Source: Candidatus Omnitrophica bacterium UBA6233
Lineage (GTDB): Bacteria; Omnitrophota; Gorgyraeia; Gygaellales; Profunditerraquicolaceae
Assembly: GCA_002440965.1 (NCBI GenBank)
Contig: DJWJ01000016.1
Span: forward strand, 1-64,000
Direction: 5' to 3'
DNA: 64,000 nucleotides
Each line of letters opens with the position of its first letter. The stretch's first letter is position 1. This document shows, piece after piece, positions 42,943 through 51,579 of this stretch. The position numbers were made by a program, and so were the translations under genes. The notes under the pieces were generated by a model that saw only the letters and a list, made by a program, of their open reading frames with translations, had not been told where the DNA came from and did not search any database.

Positions 42943-43382
42943 TTTTGTTGGGTCAGTTTGTGATATAACTTTTCCTGCCGCCAAAATACTTGATTTTCCC
43001 GCGGATTTGGTGTATAAACACAAGCGTATTGTTTGAATAAGCGCATATTTGAAAAATACAGAGTTTAATAAAGATTAATTCTGGCATATCCACTAAAAAA
43101 TATTTATATGCGCTTTTGAAGTTTTGTATTAAAGGAATAGAGATTATGCCGATAGCGATACCTGAGCCTAAAATATCCGGAACCTCTCTGTATAACTGTA
43201 ATTTCAATTTTCTTATCAGCCGAGAATTTTTTACCATCCTTCCATTGCAACTAAAAGTTCCTTCAAAGTTTTGCCTGGCCCTCGTGGATTTAAACTTTGG
43301 TTTCGTCGTCTAGTTTTCGCCGAATATGAGGTAGGCATATATTAGTGAAACAGCCGCCTCGGGATTTTCCAAGAGATAAAAA
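42943..43382. other. Intergenic stretch without a convincing gene
   Basis: This 440-base AT-rich gap separates the STT3-like gene from the histidine kinase. A 94-codon open frame on the - strand (42953-43237) and a 65-codon frame on the + strand have no recognisable domain, no good ribosome site and neighbour-unlike composition. No terminator or strong promoter is evident. Confidence 0.5.
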
Positions 43383-45056
43383 ATGGCAGAAAAAGCTAAA
43401 ATACTCATAATTGGGGCGGGAAAATGCGGAAGAGCGCTTGTAGAGTTATTTTCCAAAATCGAAAAAATAACTATTATAGGCGTGGTTGATTTCAATCAAG
43501 ATGCCCCCGGAATTAAACTAGCCAAAGCCTTAAATATCCCGACAGCGGTTGATTATAGGGAGTTTATGAATAGGGCGGGGCTTAGTTGTATATTCAATTC
43601 TACGGGAAAAGCTCAGATTGAGGAAGAGCTTATGCTGAGCAAGCCCGCGGGTGTTGAGGTGTTAGGCGGCTGTAGCGTAAATCTAATACAGGAACTTATC
43701 GAAGAGCGCGAAAAAGTAGAGCAACAATTAAAGGGATTAGCCGAAAGGCGCGATAATGTTGTAGATAATATTGGTGTTGGCGCAATTCCTATAAACCCGA
43801 AGATGGAAACCCCGGATTTTAACAAACAAATTAAGAAAGATGAAGATTTAGGGAAAAAGGATAAGATTATAGAGTCTATAATTCAGAATTCCGCGGTTGC
43901 CACCTTTGTCATTAATTCTCAACACAAAGTTCTTTATTGGAATGTGGCCTGTGAAGAGCTTACCGGCACGAAAGCGAAAGATTTGCTGGGCACCAGCGAT
44001 CACTGGAAAGCTTTTTATAGCTACCAGCGTCCTTGCGTTGCCGATATAGTTATTGATAATAGCTTTGTTGATTTGGATAAGTTTTATAAAGTCTATCAGG
44101 GTTCTACGCTTATACCCAACGGTTTGCACGCAGAAGACTGGTATCCTAAATTAGGTGGTAGAGACAGGTATATAGTATTTGATGCTGCACCTATATATGA
44201 CACCGAAGGAAAGTTAATAGCTGCTATCGAGACATTACAAGATATTACCGAGCGCAAAAAGGCGGAAGATGAGCTTAAAAAGGCGTATACCAGGTTAAAA
44301 GAGATGCAGAATCAGGTCATCCAAGCGGAAAAATTGAATACAATAGGCCAACTGGCTAGCGGGGTAGCGCATGAAGTAAGAAACCCTCTGGGAATAATAT
44401 TGCAAGGAGTTAACTACCTGGAAAACAAAATACCGGTTAAAGAAGGAGATATTTCTGAAACCTTAACCATGCTTAAAGACAGTGTAAAAAGGGCAGATAA
44501 GATTATAAATACCCTTTTAGATTTCTCCAGATTTACGAATCTGGATCTGAGGCCGGAAGATATAAATTCTATTCTAGAAAGTTCTTTAAGTTTGGTAAAA
44601 ATCAAGTTTGAATCAAAGAATATTGATATCATACCGGAAATCAAAAAAGACGTGCCCAAGGTGCTGGCCGATAGAAACAAATTAGAACAAGTGTTCGTTA
44701 ATATATTTTTGAATGCGATTCAAGCCATGCCTGAAGGCGGCAATATTACGATCCGTAGTTATGGTAAAAAGTTAGAGGGGATAGAAAACGGGACAAGCAG
44801 AAGAGAAGAAGGTTATTTTATGATTGGAGAGAAGGTTGTAGTAGTTGAAATCGAAGATACTGGCGTTGGCATTCCTGAAGAAAATCTGAAAAAAGTATTC
44901 GAACCATTTTTTACCACAAAAGGTTCAACCGGTGGCGTAGGTTTAGGACTGTCCGTAACCAAGAACATAATCCATATGCACAGAGGGATTATATATGCAG
45001 AAAGCAGATTCGGCCAGGGGGCTAAAGTGACAGTTATCTTAAAAATAGCCGAGTGA
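43383..45056 (+). CDS. Sensor histidine kinase with N-terminal Rossmann-like domain and PAS
   Basis: The 557-residue protein has no membrane helix. Residues 5-105 look like a dinucleotide-binding Rossmann fold (ILIIGAGKCGRALVELF). Residues about 160-295 are a PAS domain. H330 in GVAHEVRNPLG is the phosphorylated His, and residues about 430-555 are the ATPase (NAIQAMPEGG, DTGVGIP, TKGSTGGVGLGLS). A soluble kinase sensing NAD(P)(H), CoA or a redox metabolite is inferred. A receiver protein follows 94 bases downstream. Confidence 0.88.
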   Translation: MAEKAKILIIGAGKCGRALVELFSKIEKITIIGVVDFNQDAPGIKLAKALNIPTAVDYREFMNRAGLSCIFNSTGKAQIEEELMLSKPAGVEVLGGCSVNLIQELIEEREKVEQQLKGLAERRDNVVDNIGVGAIPINPKMETPDFNKQIKKDEDLGKKDKIIESIIQNSAVATFVINSQHKVLYWNVACEELTGTKAKDLLGTSDHWKAFYSYQRPCVADIVIDNSFVDLDKFYKVYQGSTLIPNGLHAEDWYPKLGGRDRYIVFDAAPIYDTEGKLIAAIETLQDITERKKAEDELKKAYTRLKEMQNQVIQAEKLNTIGQLASGVAHEVRNPLGIILQGVNYLENKIPVKEGDISETLTMLKDSVKRADKIINTLLDFSRFTNLDLRPEDINSILESSLSLVKIKFESKNIDIIPEIKKDVPKVLADRNKLEQVFVNIFLNAIQAMPEGGNITIRSYGKKLEGIENGTSRREEGYFMIGEKVVVVEIEDTGVGIPEENLKKVFEPFFTTKGSTGGVGLGLSVTKNIIHMHRGIIYAESRFGQGAKVTVILKIAE

Positions 45057-45150
45057 TGCAGCGGATAGGCAAGATTATCGCTAGCAAAAATGGTTCTTAT
45101 AAAATATATTAATTTTTTCCTTAAGGATTATAGAAGGAGATAAACCAAAA

Positions 45151-45525
45151 ATGGACAGGAAAAGAATATTGGTTATTGATGACGAAGAAAATTTTACAAA
45201 ATTGATAAAATGGAATCTCGAGAAAACCGGAAAATATGAAATTAGGGTGGAGAATAGCGGATTGCTCGGTTTTTCTGCCACAAAAGAATTCAAGCCGCAT
45301 TTAATCTTGTTAGATATCTCAATGCCGGATATGGACGGTAGCGAGGTAGCGTTTCAGTTGAAGTGTGATGAAGATACCAAAGATATACCCATAGTGTTTT
45401 TAACTGCGGTGGCTAAGAAGGAGGAGGTAGAAGCAAACAGCGGCATTATTGGCGGGCATCCCTTTATAGCCAAGCCGGTGGAATTAGAGCAGCTTATTGA
45501 TGTTATTGAGAGAAATGTTTATTGA
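45151..45525 (+). CDS. Receiver-only response regulator
   Basis: The 124-residue CheY-like protein has the acidic pair D10/D11, phospho-acceptor D55 (LLDISMPDMDG), the switch Thr (FLTAVAK) and Lys in FIAKPVE. There is no output domain. It is the presumed partner of the upstream kinase. AGAAGGAG precedes the ATG. Confidence 0.92.
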   Translation: MDRKRILVIDDEENFTKLIKWNLEKTGKYEIRVENSGLLGFSATKEFKPHLILLDISMPDMDGSEVAFQLKCDEDTKDIPIVFLTAVAKKEEVEANSGIIGGHPFIAKPVELEQLIDVIERNVY

Positions 45526-45564
45526 GACCGGAGCAATCCCCCTTGGATTAAATAAACGTTTGTT

Positions 45565-47094
45565 CTAAGCGAAAAAATCTCTATCTAAAGATCGATATTG
45601 GATTGTTTCTGCAAGATGGTCTGTTTTTATCTGTTCTGATCCGGCGAGATCGCTAATGGTTCTTGATATTTTCAATATTTTATCATAGGCCCGGGCACTA
45701 AAGTTTAGTTCAGACATCGCCATTTTTAACAATTCGTTTTCCTCCTTGCCTAATATACAAAATTTTCTTACCTGTTTGCAACTCATTTGAGCATTGCATA
45801 GGATGCCCTCATTTCTAAATCTTTCAATTTGGATTGCGCGGGTTTTATTTACCCTCTCCTTGATTTGCGCGGAACTTTCCGCAGGCAGATTTCCGCTTAA
45901 CTCCTGATATTTTGTCGCCGGAATTTCTATATGAATATCTATCCTATCCAATAATGGGCCGGATATTTTAGAGCGATAGGCATGGATCTGTGCTGTTGAA
46001 CAGCGGCAGGAAGTTTTATTGTTGTGATAATTGCCGCATTTACAGGGGTTCATCGCGGCGACCAAAACAAAAGAGGCAGGAAATACCAAAGATTTGAATA
46101 CCCGCGATATGCGAATTGAACGATCTTCTAGCGGTTGCCGCAAGGCTTCGAGGCAATCGCGTCTAAATTCCGGAAGTTCATCCAGAAAAAGCACGCCTTC
46201 ATGCGCCAGGCTTATTTCTCCCGGTATGGGTATGGAGCCGCCGCCTACAAGAGCTGCGTTGGAGATGGTATGGTGAAGGGAGCGAAATGGGCGGGTAGTT
46301 ATGACCCCGTCTTTATTCACCAGATAACCGGCAACCGAATGAATTTTACTTACTTCTAGCGCTTCTTCGGGAGTCATGTCCGGCATAATTGTGGGAATTC
46401 TTTTTGCGAGCATGGTTTTACCGCTTCCGGGTGGACCAATCATCAGAATGTTGTGGCCTCCGGCTATGGCTATTTCTATGGCTCTCTTTGCCATAAATTG
46501 GCCTTTAACATCCGAGAAGTCTACGCTATAAAAGCCTTTTTGAGATAAATTCAACAATTCAGGTTCCAAAGGCCTAAAGCCGTCTGGATTATTTAAAAAT
46601 TCTACACTTTCCCGTAAGGTTTTAAGCGCGAATGTGGATGCTCCAGATACAATCGCGGCTTCTTTGGCATTTTGGGCCGGGATAATTAGCTTATTGCAGG
46701 GAGATTTTGCTGCCGCTATAGCTATTGGAAGTATTCCTCGCAGCGGCCGAAGCGATCCGTCCAAGGATAGTTCTCCTAAAACAAAATAATTAGATAGTCT
46801 TGAGCTGTTTATCTGTTGTGTTGCCGCCAGTATGCTTAAAGCAATCCCCAGATCAAAATAAGCTCCTTCTTTTCTGATCCCGGATGGCCCCAGGCTTATG
46901 GTAATCCTTTCAGATGGCCAGCTAAAGCCGGAATTTTTAATCGCGCTTTTTACCCTTTCCCTGCTTTCTTTAACCGCGGAATCCGGTAATCCTACTACGT
47001 TTATTGCAGGTAGACCCCGGCAAATATCTACCTCAATTTCTACGGGGTAGGCTTCTATACCGTGTATCCCGAAACTTAATGCCCTGGCTAACAT
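45565..47094 (-). CDS. comM: YifB/ComM-family Mg-chelatase-like AAA+ ATPase
   Basis: The 509-residue protein has the N-terminal Lon-S5-like domain (GIHGIEAYPVEIEVDI, GLPDSAVKESRERVKSAI), the AAA+ core (GPPGSGKTMLAKRIP, FLDELPEF, MNPCKCG) and the Mg-chelatase C-domain. In Haemophilus and Vibrio, ComM is a branch-migration helicase in natural transformation. It is the only gene on the - strand and converges with the response regulator. Confidence 0.95.
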   Translation of the reverse strand: MLARALSFGIHGIEAYPVEIEVDICRGLPAINVVGLPDSAVKESRERVKSAIKNSGFSWPSERITISLGPSGIRKEGAYFDLGIALSILAATQQINSSRLSNYFVLGELSLDGSLRPLRGILPIAIAAAKSPCNKLIIPAQNAKEAAIVSGASTFALKTLRESVEFLNNPDGFRPLEPELLNLSQKGFYSVDFSDVKGQFMAKRAIEIAIAGGHNILMIGPPGSGKTMLAKRIPTIMPDMTPEEALEVSKIHSVAGYLVNKDGVITTRPFRSLHHTISNAALVGGGSIPIPGEISLAHEGVLFLDELPEFRRDCLEALRQPLEDRSIRISRVFKSLVFPASFVLVAAMNPCKCGNYHNNKTSCRCSTAQIHAYRSKISGPLLDRIDIHIEIPATKYQELSGNLPAESSAQIKERVNKTRAIQIERFRNEGILCNAQMSCKQVRKFCILGKEENELLKMAMSELNFSARAYDKILKISRTISDLAGSEQIKTDHLAETIQYRSLDRDFFA

Positions 47095-47396
47095 GTTTTT
47101 CCTCCTTCTAATATAATAGACGTGATGATAGCTGAAATCTAACTAAAAAACACCTATTTTTAACTTCATTTTTCACCCGAAATCGGGAGAAGTCGAGAAA
47201 AGGCTTGCAATTTGAGGTGCTGATTATATAATATTGCGATATAACCAGGCGGGAATGTTACCATCCTTGTTTTCTCCGCACAAGCGCCTGATTCAGGATA
47301 TTTTTCCTTTCTTTCGCAGTTTTAAGCAAGCCAGAAAAGGCAGAAGGAGAGGCGGGTAAGTTTAATGCACGACATTTCATATTTAAACCGAAAATA
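47095..47396. other. Divergent intergenic region with promoter and possible structured leader
   Basis: It separates comM (-) from the DUF212 gene (+). A + strand promoter TTGCAA (47205-47210), 16-base spacer, TATAAT (47227-47232) is evident. Downstream, CAGGCG (about 47247) can pair with CGCCTG (about 47287), enclosing a second pair CTTGT/ACAAG. The leader is about 165 bases long, which is more than translation alone needs. Confidence 0.5.
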
Positions 47397-47843
47397 ATGA
47401 TAGAGATTCTAGCTCAATTATCCCGGAATAAGATTTTTCTTACTACTCTCTCGGCATGGTTAATTGCCCAGACTTTAAAAGTTTTTATCGGCGTTGTGCA
47501 GAAGAGGAAGTTTGACTTCCGCCTATTTGTTGGCACCGGAGGTATGCCTTCGAGCCACGTAGCCGGCGCAGCATGCTTAGCTACCGCGTTAGGTTTAGAT
47601 TATGGTTTTGACAGCGCTTATTTTGCTTTAGCTGCGTCATTTGCGATTGTAGTTATGTTCGATGCCCAAGGCGTGCGCCGGGCAACCGGAAGACAGGCGC
47701 GCATTTTAAATAAAATAACCGACGATATTTACTGGAAGGGTAAGATCCACGACGGACGTTTACGCGAACTCATCGGCCATACGCCGCTGGAGGTAATCGG
47801 CGGGTTTCTGGTTGGTGTTCTCATAGCGGTACTGGCGCATTAG
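47397..47843 (+). CDS. DUF212 divergent PAP2-like membrane protein
   Basis: The 148-residue protein has three to four hydrophobic segments and the DUF212 signature GGMPSSHVAGAACLATA and FDAQGVRRATGRQA. It is a remote relative of acid-phosphatase/lipid phosphatases with SSH conserved. The substrate is unknown; a role in lipid-carrier recycling is possible. GGAGAGGCGGG lies some way upstream of the ATG. Confidence 0.85.
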   Translation: MIEILAQLSRNKIFLTTLSAWLIAQTLKVFIGVVQKRKFDFRLFVGTGGMPSSHVAGAACLATALGLDYGFDSAYFALAASFAIVVMFDAQGVRRATGRQARILNKITDDIYWKGKIHDGRLRELIGHTPLEVIGGFLVGVLIAVLAH

Positions 47844-47928
47844 AATATTTAATTTAATATCACTATCCGTTAGAAAATGAGCAATGCTGAAGTAAGGCAT
47901 AATTAATTTATAGGAAAGGAAGTGCGCA

Positions 47929-48741
47929 GTGAATAAGAAGATTTTTATACTATCTGGCGTAATATTGTTACTTTTGATTTTAACCGCTTCCCTTATTTTT
48001 AGAAGCGGCAAGAACTTTCTTGCCGGACAAAAGGATTCATCGAAAGCGCAATCTTTGTTAAATGAAGCAAAAAGTCTGCAGGCAAAAGGGGATTTGCTGG
48101 GGGCTAGATCCGTTTATCAGAAGCTCGTCAATGATTTCTCTAATTCAAATGATGTCATGAGCTGGCAGAGAACGATTGATGATGTTAACATAAAACTTTT
48201 ATTTTCCCCCGTCATGACTCCCAAAAGCGTGCTTTATGAAATAAAATCCGGGGATACTTTGAATAAAATTGCCCGGGAATTTAAGACCACGACGGATCTG
48301 ATCAAGAAGAGTAATAACCTGAGCAGCGATATAATTAATCCGGGGAAAAAGATTAAAATTTGGAATGCGCCTTTTAGTATTCTGGTGGATAAGTCGCAGA
48401 ATATCCTGATTTTAAAAAGCGATGAAGAAATAATCAAGACTTATATAGTATCGACGGGAAAGAATAATTCCACCCCTGTTGGAACTTTCAAAATTACTTC
48501 TAAACTGATGAATCCTACTTGGTTTAAAACCGGAGCAGTCATTCCGGCAGGCAGCCCCGAAAATGTTTTGGGCACGCGCTGGTTGGGTTTGGATAAACCT
48601 TCTTACGGGATACATGGCACGATTGAACCCCAGGATTTAGGAAAACAAGTTACCCAGGGTTGCGTGCGTATGGCTAATCCCGAAGTAGAGGAACTTTATA
48701 CAATTGTTCCCGTTGGAACAGAAGTAGTTATAGTTGATTAA
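47929..48741 (+). CDS. LysM-containing L,D-transpeptidase (YkuD)
   Basis: The 270-residue protein starts at GTG, has a membrane anchor (about 5-22), a helical spacer, a LysM peptidoglycan-binding domain (about 105-150, YEIKSGDTLNKIAREF) and a YkuD domain with the catalytic HGT...GCVRM motif (Cys near 245). It crosslinks peptidoglycan or attaches lipoproteins in the periplasm. This supports a peptidoglycan-containing diderm cell. Confidence 0.92.
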   Translation: MNKKIFILSGVILLLLILTASLIFRSGKNFLAGQKDSSKAQSLLNEAKSLQAKGDLLGARSVYQKLVNDFSNSNDVMSWQRTIDDVNIKLLFSPVMTPKSVLYEIKSGDTLNKIAREFKTTTDLIKKSNNLSSDIINPGKKIKIWNAPFSILVDKSQNILILKSDEEIIKTYIVSTGKNNSTPVGTFKITSKLMNPTWFKTGAVIPAGSPENVLGTRWLGLDKPSYGIHGTIEPQDLGKQVTQGCVRMANPEVEELYTIVPVGTEVVIVD

Positions 48742-48753
48742 CCGCTCATTAAT

Positions 48754-49701
48754 ATGGCCGGATTAGATTTCGAAAAACCAATCGCTGAATTAGAGAAAAA
48801 GATACAGGATCTAAGGCATTTTATCTCGGATAAGAAGATAGACCTTTCTTCCGAGGTTAAACGTCTCGAGGATAAACTCGAACATCTTAAAAAAGATACC
48901 TACACTAATCTTTCCGCTTGGCAAAGAGTGCAGCTGGCCCGCCATCCCCAAAGACCATATACCCTTGATTATATAAACCTAATTATGTCGGATTTTATCG
49001 AGTTGCACGGAGACAGGCTTTTTAGCGACGACAAAGCTATGGTTTGCGGGTTGGCTAAATTGGATAAACAGAAAATAGCGATTATCGGCCATCAAAAAGG
49101 CCGGGATACCAAGGAAAACCTTAAGCGTAATTTTGGCTGCGCCCATCCAGAGGGCTATCGCAAGGCGCTTAGGGTTATGCAATTAGCCGAAGAATTTGGT
49201 TTGCCGGTAATAGTTTTTATTGATACGCCCGGAGCATATCCGGGAATAGGAGCGGAAGAACGCGGACAATCTCAAGCTATCGCGCTTAATTTAAGAGAAA
49301 TGATTTCTATTGCTACGCCAATAATTTCAGTTGTTATAGGGGAGGGCGGGTCAGGAGGAGCTTTAGGCGTGGGAGTGACTGATCGCATTTTTGTATTAGA
49401 AAATTCCTATTATTCCGTTATTTCCCCCGAAGGTTGCGCTGCCATTTTGTGGAAAGACGGTTCAAAGGCGCCTCAGGCAGCTGAGGTTCTTAAACTGACA
49501 GGAGATGATTTGACCGAACTTAAGATTATTGACGAAGTTATCCCTGAACCTTTAGGGGGAGCTCACCGGGATCCGCAAAAGACAGCCCAAAAATTAAAGG
49601 AAGCCCTTATTAAGACTCTTAACGAATTAAAAGCTTACAATAAGGATGAGCTTTTGAAATTAAGGTACAAAAAGTTCCGCGACATAGGCATTGTGGCATG
49701 A
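48754..49701 (+). CDS. accA: Acetyl-CoA carboxylase carboxyltransferase subunit alpha
   Basis: The 315-residue crotonase-fold subunit transfers CO2 from biotin to acetyl-CoA, making malonyl-CoA. Signatures include RPYTLDYI, ELHGDRLFSDD, TPGAYPGIGAEERGQ and GEGGSGGALGVGV. accD, accB and accC are not here. Its last four bases overlap the PadR gene at the head of the polyketide region, whose extender unit is malonyl-CoA. Confidence 0.96.
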   Translation: MAGLDFEKPIAELEKKIQDLRHFISDKKIDLSSEVKRLEDKLEHLKKDTYTNLSAWQRVQLARHPQRPYTLDYINLIMSDFIELHGDRLFSDDKAMVCGLAKLDKQKIAIIGHQKGRDTKENLKRNFGCAHPEGYRKALRVMQLAEEFGLPVIVFIDTPGAYPGIGAEERGQSQAIALNLREMISIATPIISVVIGEGGSGGALGVGVTDRIFVLENSYYSVISPEGCAAILWKDGSKAPQAAEVLKLTGDDLTELKIIDEVIPEPLGGAHRDPQKTAQKLKEALIKTLNELKAYNKDELLKLRYKKFRDIGIVA

Positions 49702-50216
49702 TCGAGCAGGAATTATTATTATTGGGCTTACTTAAAGAAGGCCCCAAGCACGGCTACGATATTAAAACCAAGATAAAACAAATCCTTTCTTTATTCGCCG
49801 GAGTAGAATTAAAATCCATATATTATCCTTTACGCATACTTGAAAAAAGAGGGTTGGTTGCTAAACGGACACTTAAACCCGGGAAAAGGCCTGAGCGGAT
49901 GGTTTATGCTTTAACTTCCAAGGGAGAGGCTCGTTTTAATGAGCTTTTGAATAAAAGTCTGCTTAGTCTCAAGAGGCCTCAATTTAGCCTGGATTTGAGT
50001 CTGTATTTTCTGCACTATATGAATCCCGGAGTGGCAATCCGTCGCTTGCGCGCCAGATTACATATGTTGAATAAGATATCCCACGGCTTGGAACATATGG
50101 TTAAAACTTCATCTAAAGGTAAAACCGTTCCATTAAACCGTATTTTGGAACACAACTTTAGGCTCCTTAAAGCAGAATCCCAGTTTATCTCGCAATTAAT
50201 TAATACAGTACAGTAA
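49698..50216 (+). CDS. PadR-family transcriptional regulator
   Basis: The 172-residue protein has the PadR winged helix (LLLGLLKEGPKHGYDIKTKI, SIYYPLRILEKRGLV, RMVYALTSKGEARF) and a helical C-terminal dimer domain (about 95-172). PadR proteins often sense phenolic or planar aromatic compounds and repress nearby genes. A promoter with a perfect palindrome lies directly downstream, before the next operon, making self- or cluster-specific repression likely. Confidence 0.9.
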   Translation: MIEQELLLLGLLKEGPKHGYDIKTKIKQILSLFAGVELKSIYYPLRILEKRGLVAKRTLKPGKRPERMVYALTSKGEARFNELLNKSLLSLKRPQFSLDLSLYFLHYMNPGVAIRRLRARLHMLNKISHGLEHMVKTSSKGKTVPLNRILEHNFRLLKAESQFISQLINTVQ

Positions 50217-50222
50217 TTTTAC

Positions 50223-50283
50223 TTGACACCATAGCGGCAATTTTATAAAATATAGGTGAGTTTAAATAGTAAAATTTTACTAT
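50223..50283 (+). promoter_or_regulatory. Promoter with 18-bp perfect palindromic operator
   Basis: TTGACA (50223-50228), a 17-base spacer and TAAAAT (50246-50251) are followed by the perfect palindrome ATAGTAAAATTTTACTAT (50266-50283), where the transcript would start. It is placed to let the PadR protein encoded just upstream block transcription of the downstream gene set. Confidence 0.75.
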
Positions 50284-50301
50284 ATAAGAAGGGTGTTTCT
50301 T

Positions 50302-50574
50302 ATGGATTGGGATAAGGCTACGCAGGAAAAGTTCAAGGTTATGGTTGCTAAAATACCTGTTTTCCATCGGCATATTACCGAGGGGGTAGTAACTAAGGGA
50401 GCACAGGGGTATGCTCAGGCAAGAGGCGCTGTAAAGATTGAAGAAGTGGATGTGATAAATGCATTTTTCTCGGATGTCCCTGCCGCCTTTTATAGTATGA
50501 TGGTTAGGCTGCTGGAGCAGAACGGTTTTGATTATAAGAAATACGGTTTCCCCAAAAATAGACCCCTTATATGA
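50302..50574 (+). CDS. Small PCP-red-like (protochlorophyllide reductase C-terminal-like) domain protein
   Basis: The 90-residue protein has the pattern W(D)xxA...KIPVFHR...GAQGYAQARGAVKIEEVDV, resembling the PF08369 PCP_red helical domain that occurs at the end of BchB and as small stand-alone proteins. Function is unknown. The ATG at 50302 follows AGAAGGG. It is the first gene after the palindromic operator and overlaps the next gene by four bases. Confidence 0.6.
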   Translation: MDWDKATQEKFKVMVAKIPVFHRHITEGVVTKGAQGYAQARGAVKIEEVDVINAFFSDVPAAFYSMMVRLLEQNGFDYKKYGFPKNRPLI

Positions 50575-51578
50575 GAATCGCGGTTATTGGCGCAGGAGCC
50601 ATAGGAAATCTAGTCGCCGGTTATCTGAAATTGCAGGGCGAAGATGTTTATTTGGTCGGGCGGCAAGAGGCGGTTAGGGCTATCTCAGGGAGCGGGCTCA
50701 AGATCAGCGGTGTGCGGGGAGATTTTCAGGTTAATATCAGTATATACGATATGCTGGTTTCCAAACCCGAGCTCTTAATCTTAACTACAAAAACGCAAGA
50801 TATAGAGCCGGCGCTAAAAGATAATTTCAGTTTGATCAAAGATACTATTATTCTGACGACGCAAAACGGTCTTGCTGCCGAAAGAATAGTAGCCAAGTTT
50901 GTCCCGGAAAATAATATTCTTTCGAGCATTGTTATGTTCGGCGCTACTTACCTGGAACCAGGCAAGGTTGTTCATAATTTTGAAGGAAGTTGGGTGTTGG
51001 GAAATTTATTCTCTGAGTCTATGGATGGGCGCCTGCTTTCTTTAAGCTTGATTTTGGATAAAGCATTTCCGGCGGTAGTTAGCGAAGACATTTTGGGGAT
51101 GAAATATCTCAAGGTGTTTGTCAATGCCAATAACTGTATAGCGGCAATATTAGGCGTAAGTATGCAGGAAGCTTTCTTAGACCCCCAGGTGAGCAGAGTA
51201 AGCGTTGCGATTTGGAGGGAAGGTTTTAAGGTAATTTCAAAGTCCGGGCTCAAGCTTGTTTCTTTGCCGGGATTCCCGATTGAAAATGTGACTCGGCTTA
51301 TTTCTCTTCCTCCGGAAGAAGCAGCTAAAATTTTCTCGGCAACCATGAGTAAGTTGAGCCGCGACCCGCTCTACGGTTCAATATTACAGAGTATTAAAAG
51401 GGGAAGGCTTTCGGAGGTCGATTATATTAACGGAGAATTTGTAACTTTAGCCGGGAAGTGTAATTTAAAGGCAAGTTTAAATAAAAAATTGGTTGAAATG
51501 GTGCATGAAGTAGAAAAGAATAAACGGTTTTTTAGTAAATCCGAATTTTTAACCGCTACAGAAAGATTATTAAATTAA
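50571..51578 (+). CDS. Ketopantoate reductase-family dehydrogenase (PanE/ApbA)
   Basis: The 335-residue NADPH enzyme has the Rossmann start IAVIGAGAIGNLVAGYL, the TTKTQDIEPAL and TTQNGLAAE motifs, a catalytic Lys in MKYLKVFVNANNC and the C-terminal KxSxxxD-like stretch (SILQSIKRGRLSEVDYING). It could make pantoate for CoA and the ACP arm, or reduce a pathway ketone. It lies in the same transcription direction as the polyketide genes. Confidence 0.85.
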   Translation: MRIAVIGAGAIGNLVAGYLKLQGEDVYLVGRQEAVRAISGSGLKISGVRGDFQVNISIYDMLVSKPELLILTTKTQDIEPALKDNFSLIKDTIILTTQNGLAAERIVAKFVPENNILSSIVMFGATYLEPGKVVHNFEGSWVLGNLFSESMDGRLLSLSLILDKAFPAVVSEDILGMKYLKVFVNANNCIAAILGVSMQEAFLDPQVSRVSVAIWREGFKVISKSGLKLVSLPGFPIENVTRLISLPPEEAAKIFSATMSKLSRDPLYGSILQSIKRGRLSEVDYINGEFVTLAGKCNLKASLNKKLVEMVHEVEKNKRFFSKSEFLTATERLLN

Positions 51579-51579
51579 A

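Noticed and set aside
42953..43237. 94-codon open frame on the - strand
   Set aside because: No domain, ribosome site or neighbour support; low-complexity hydrophobic translation typical of AT-rich non-coding sequence.
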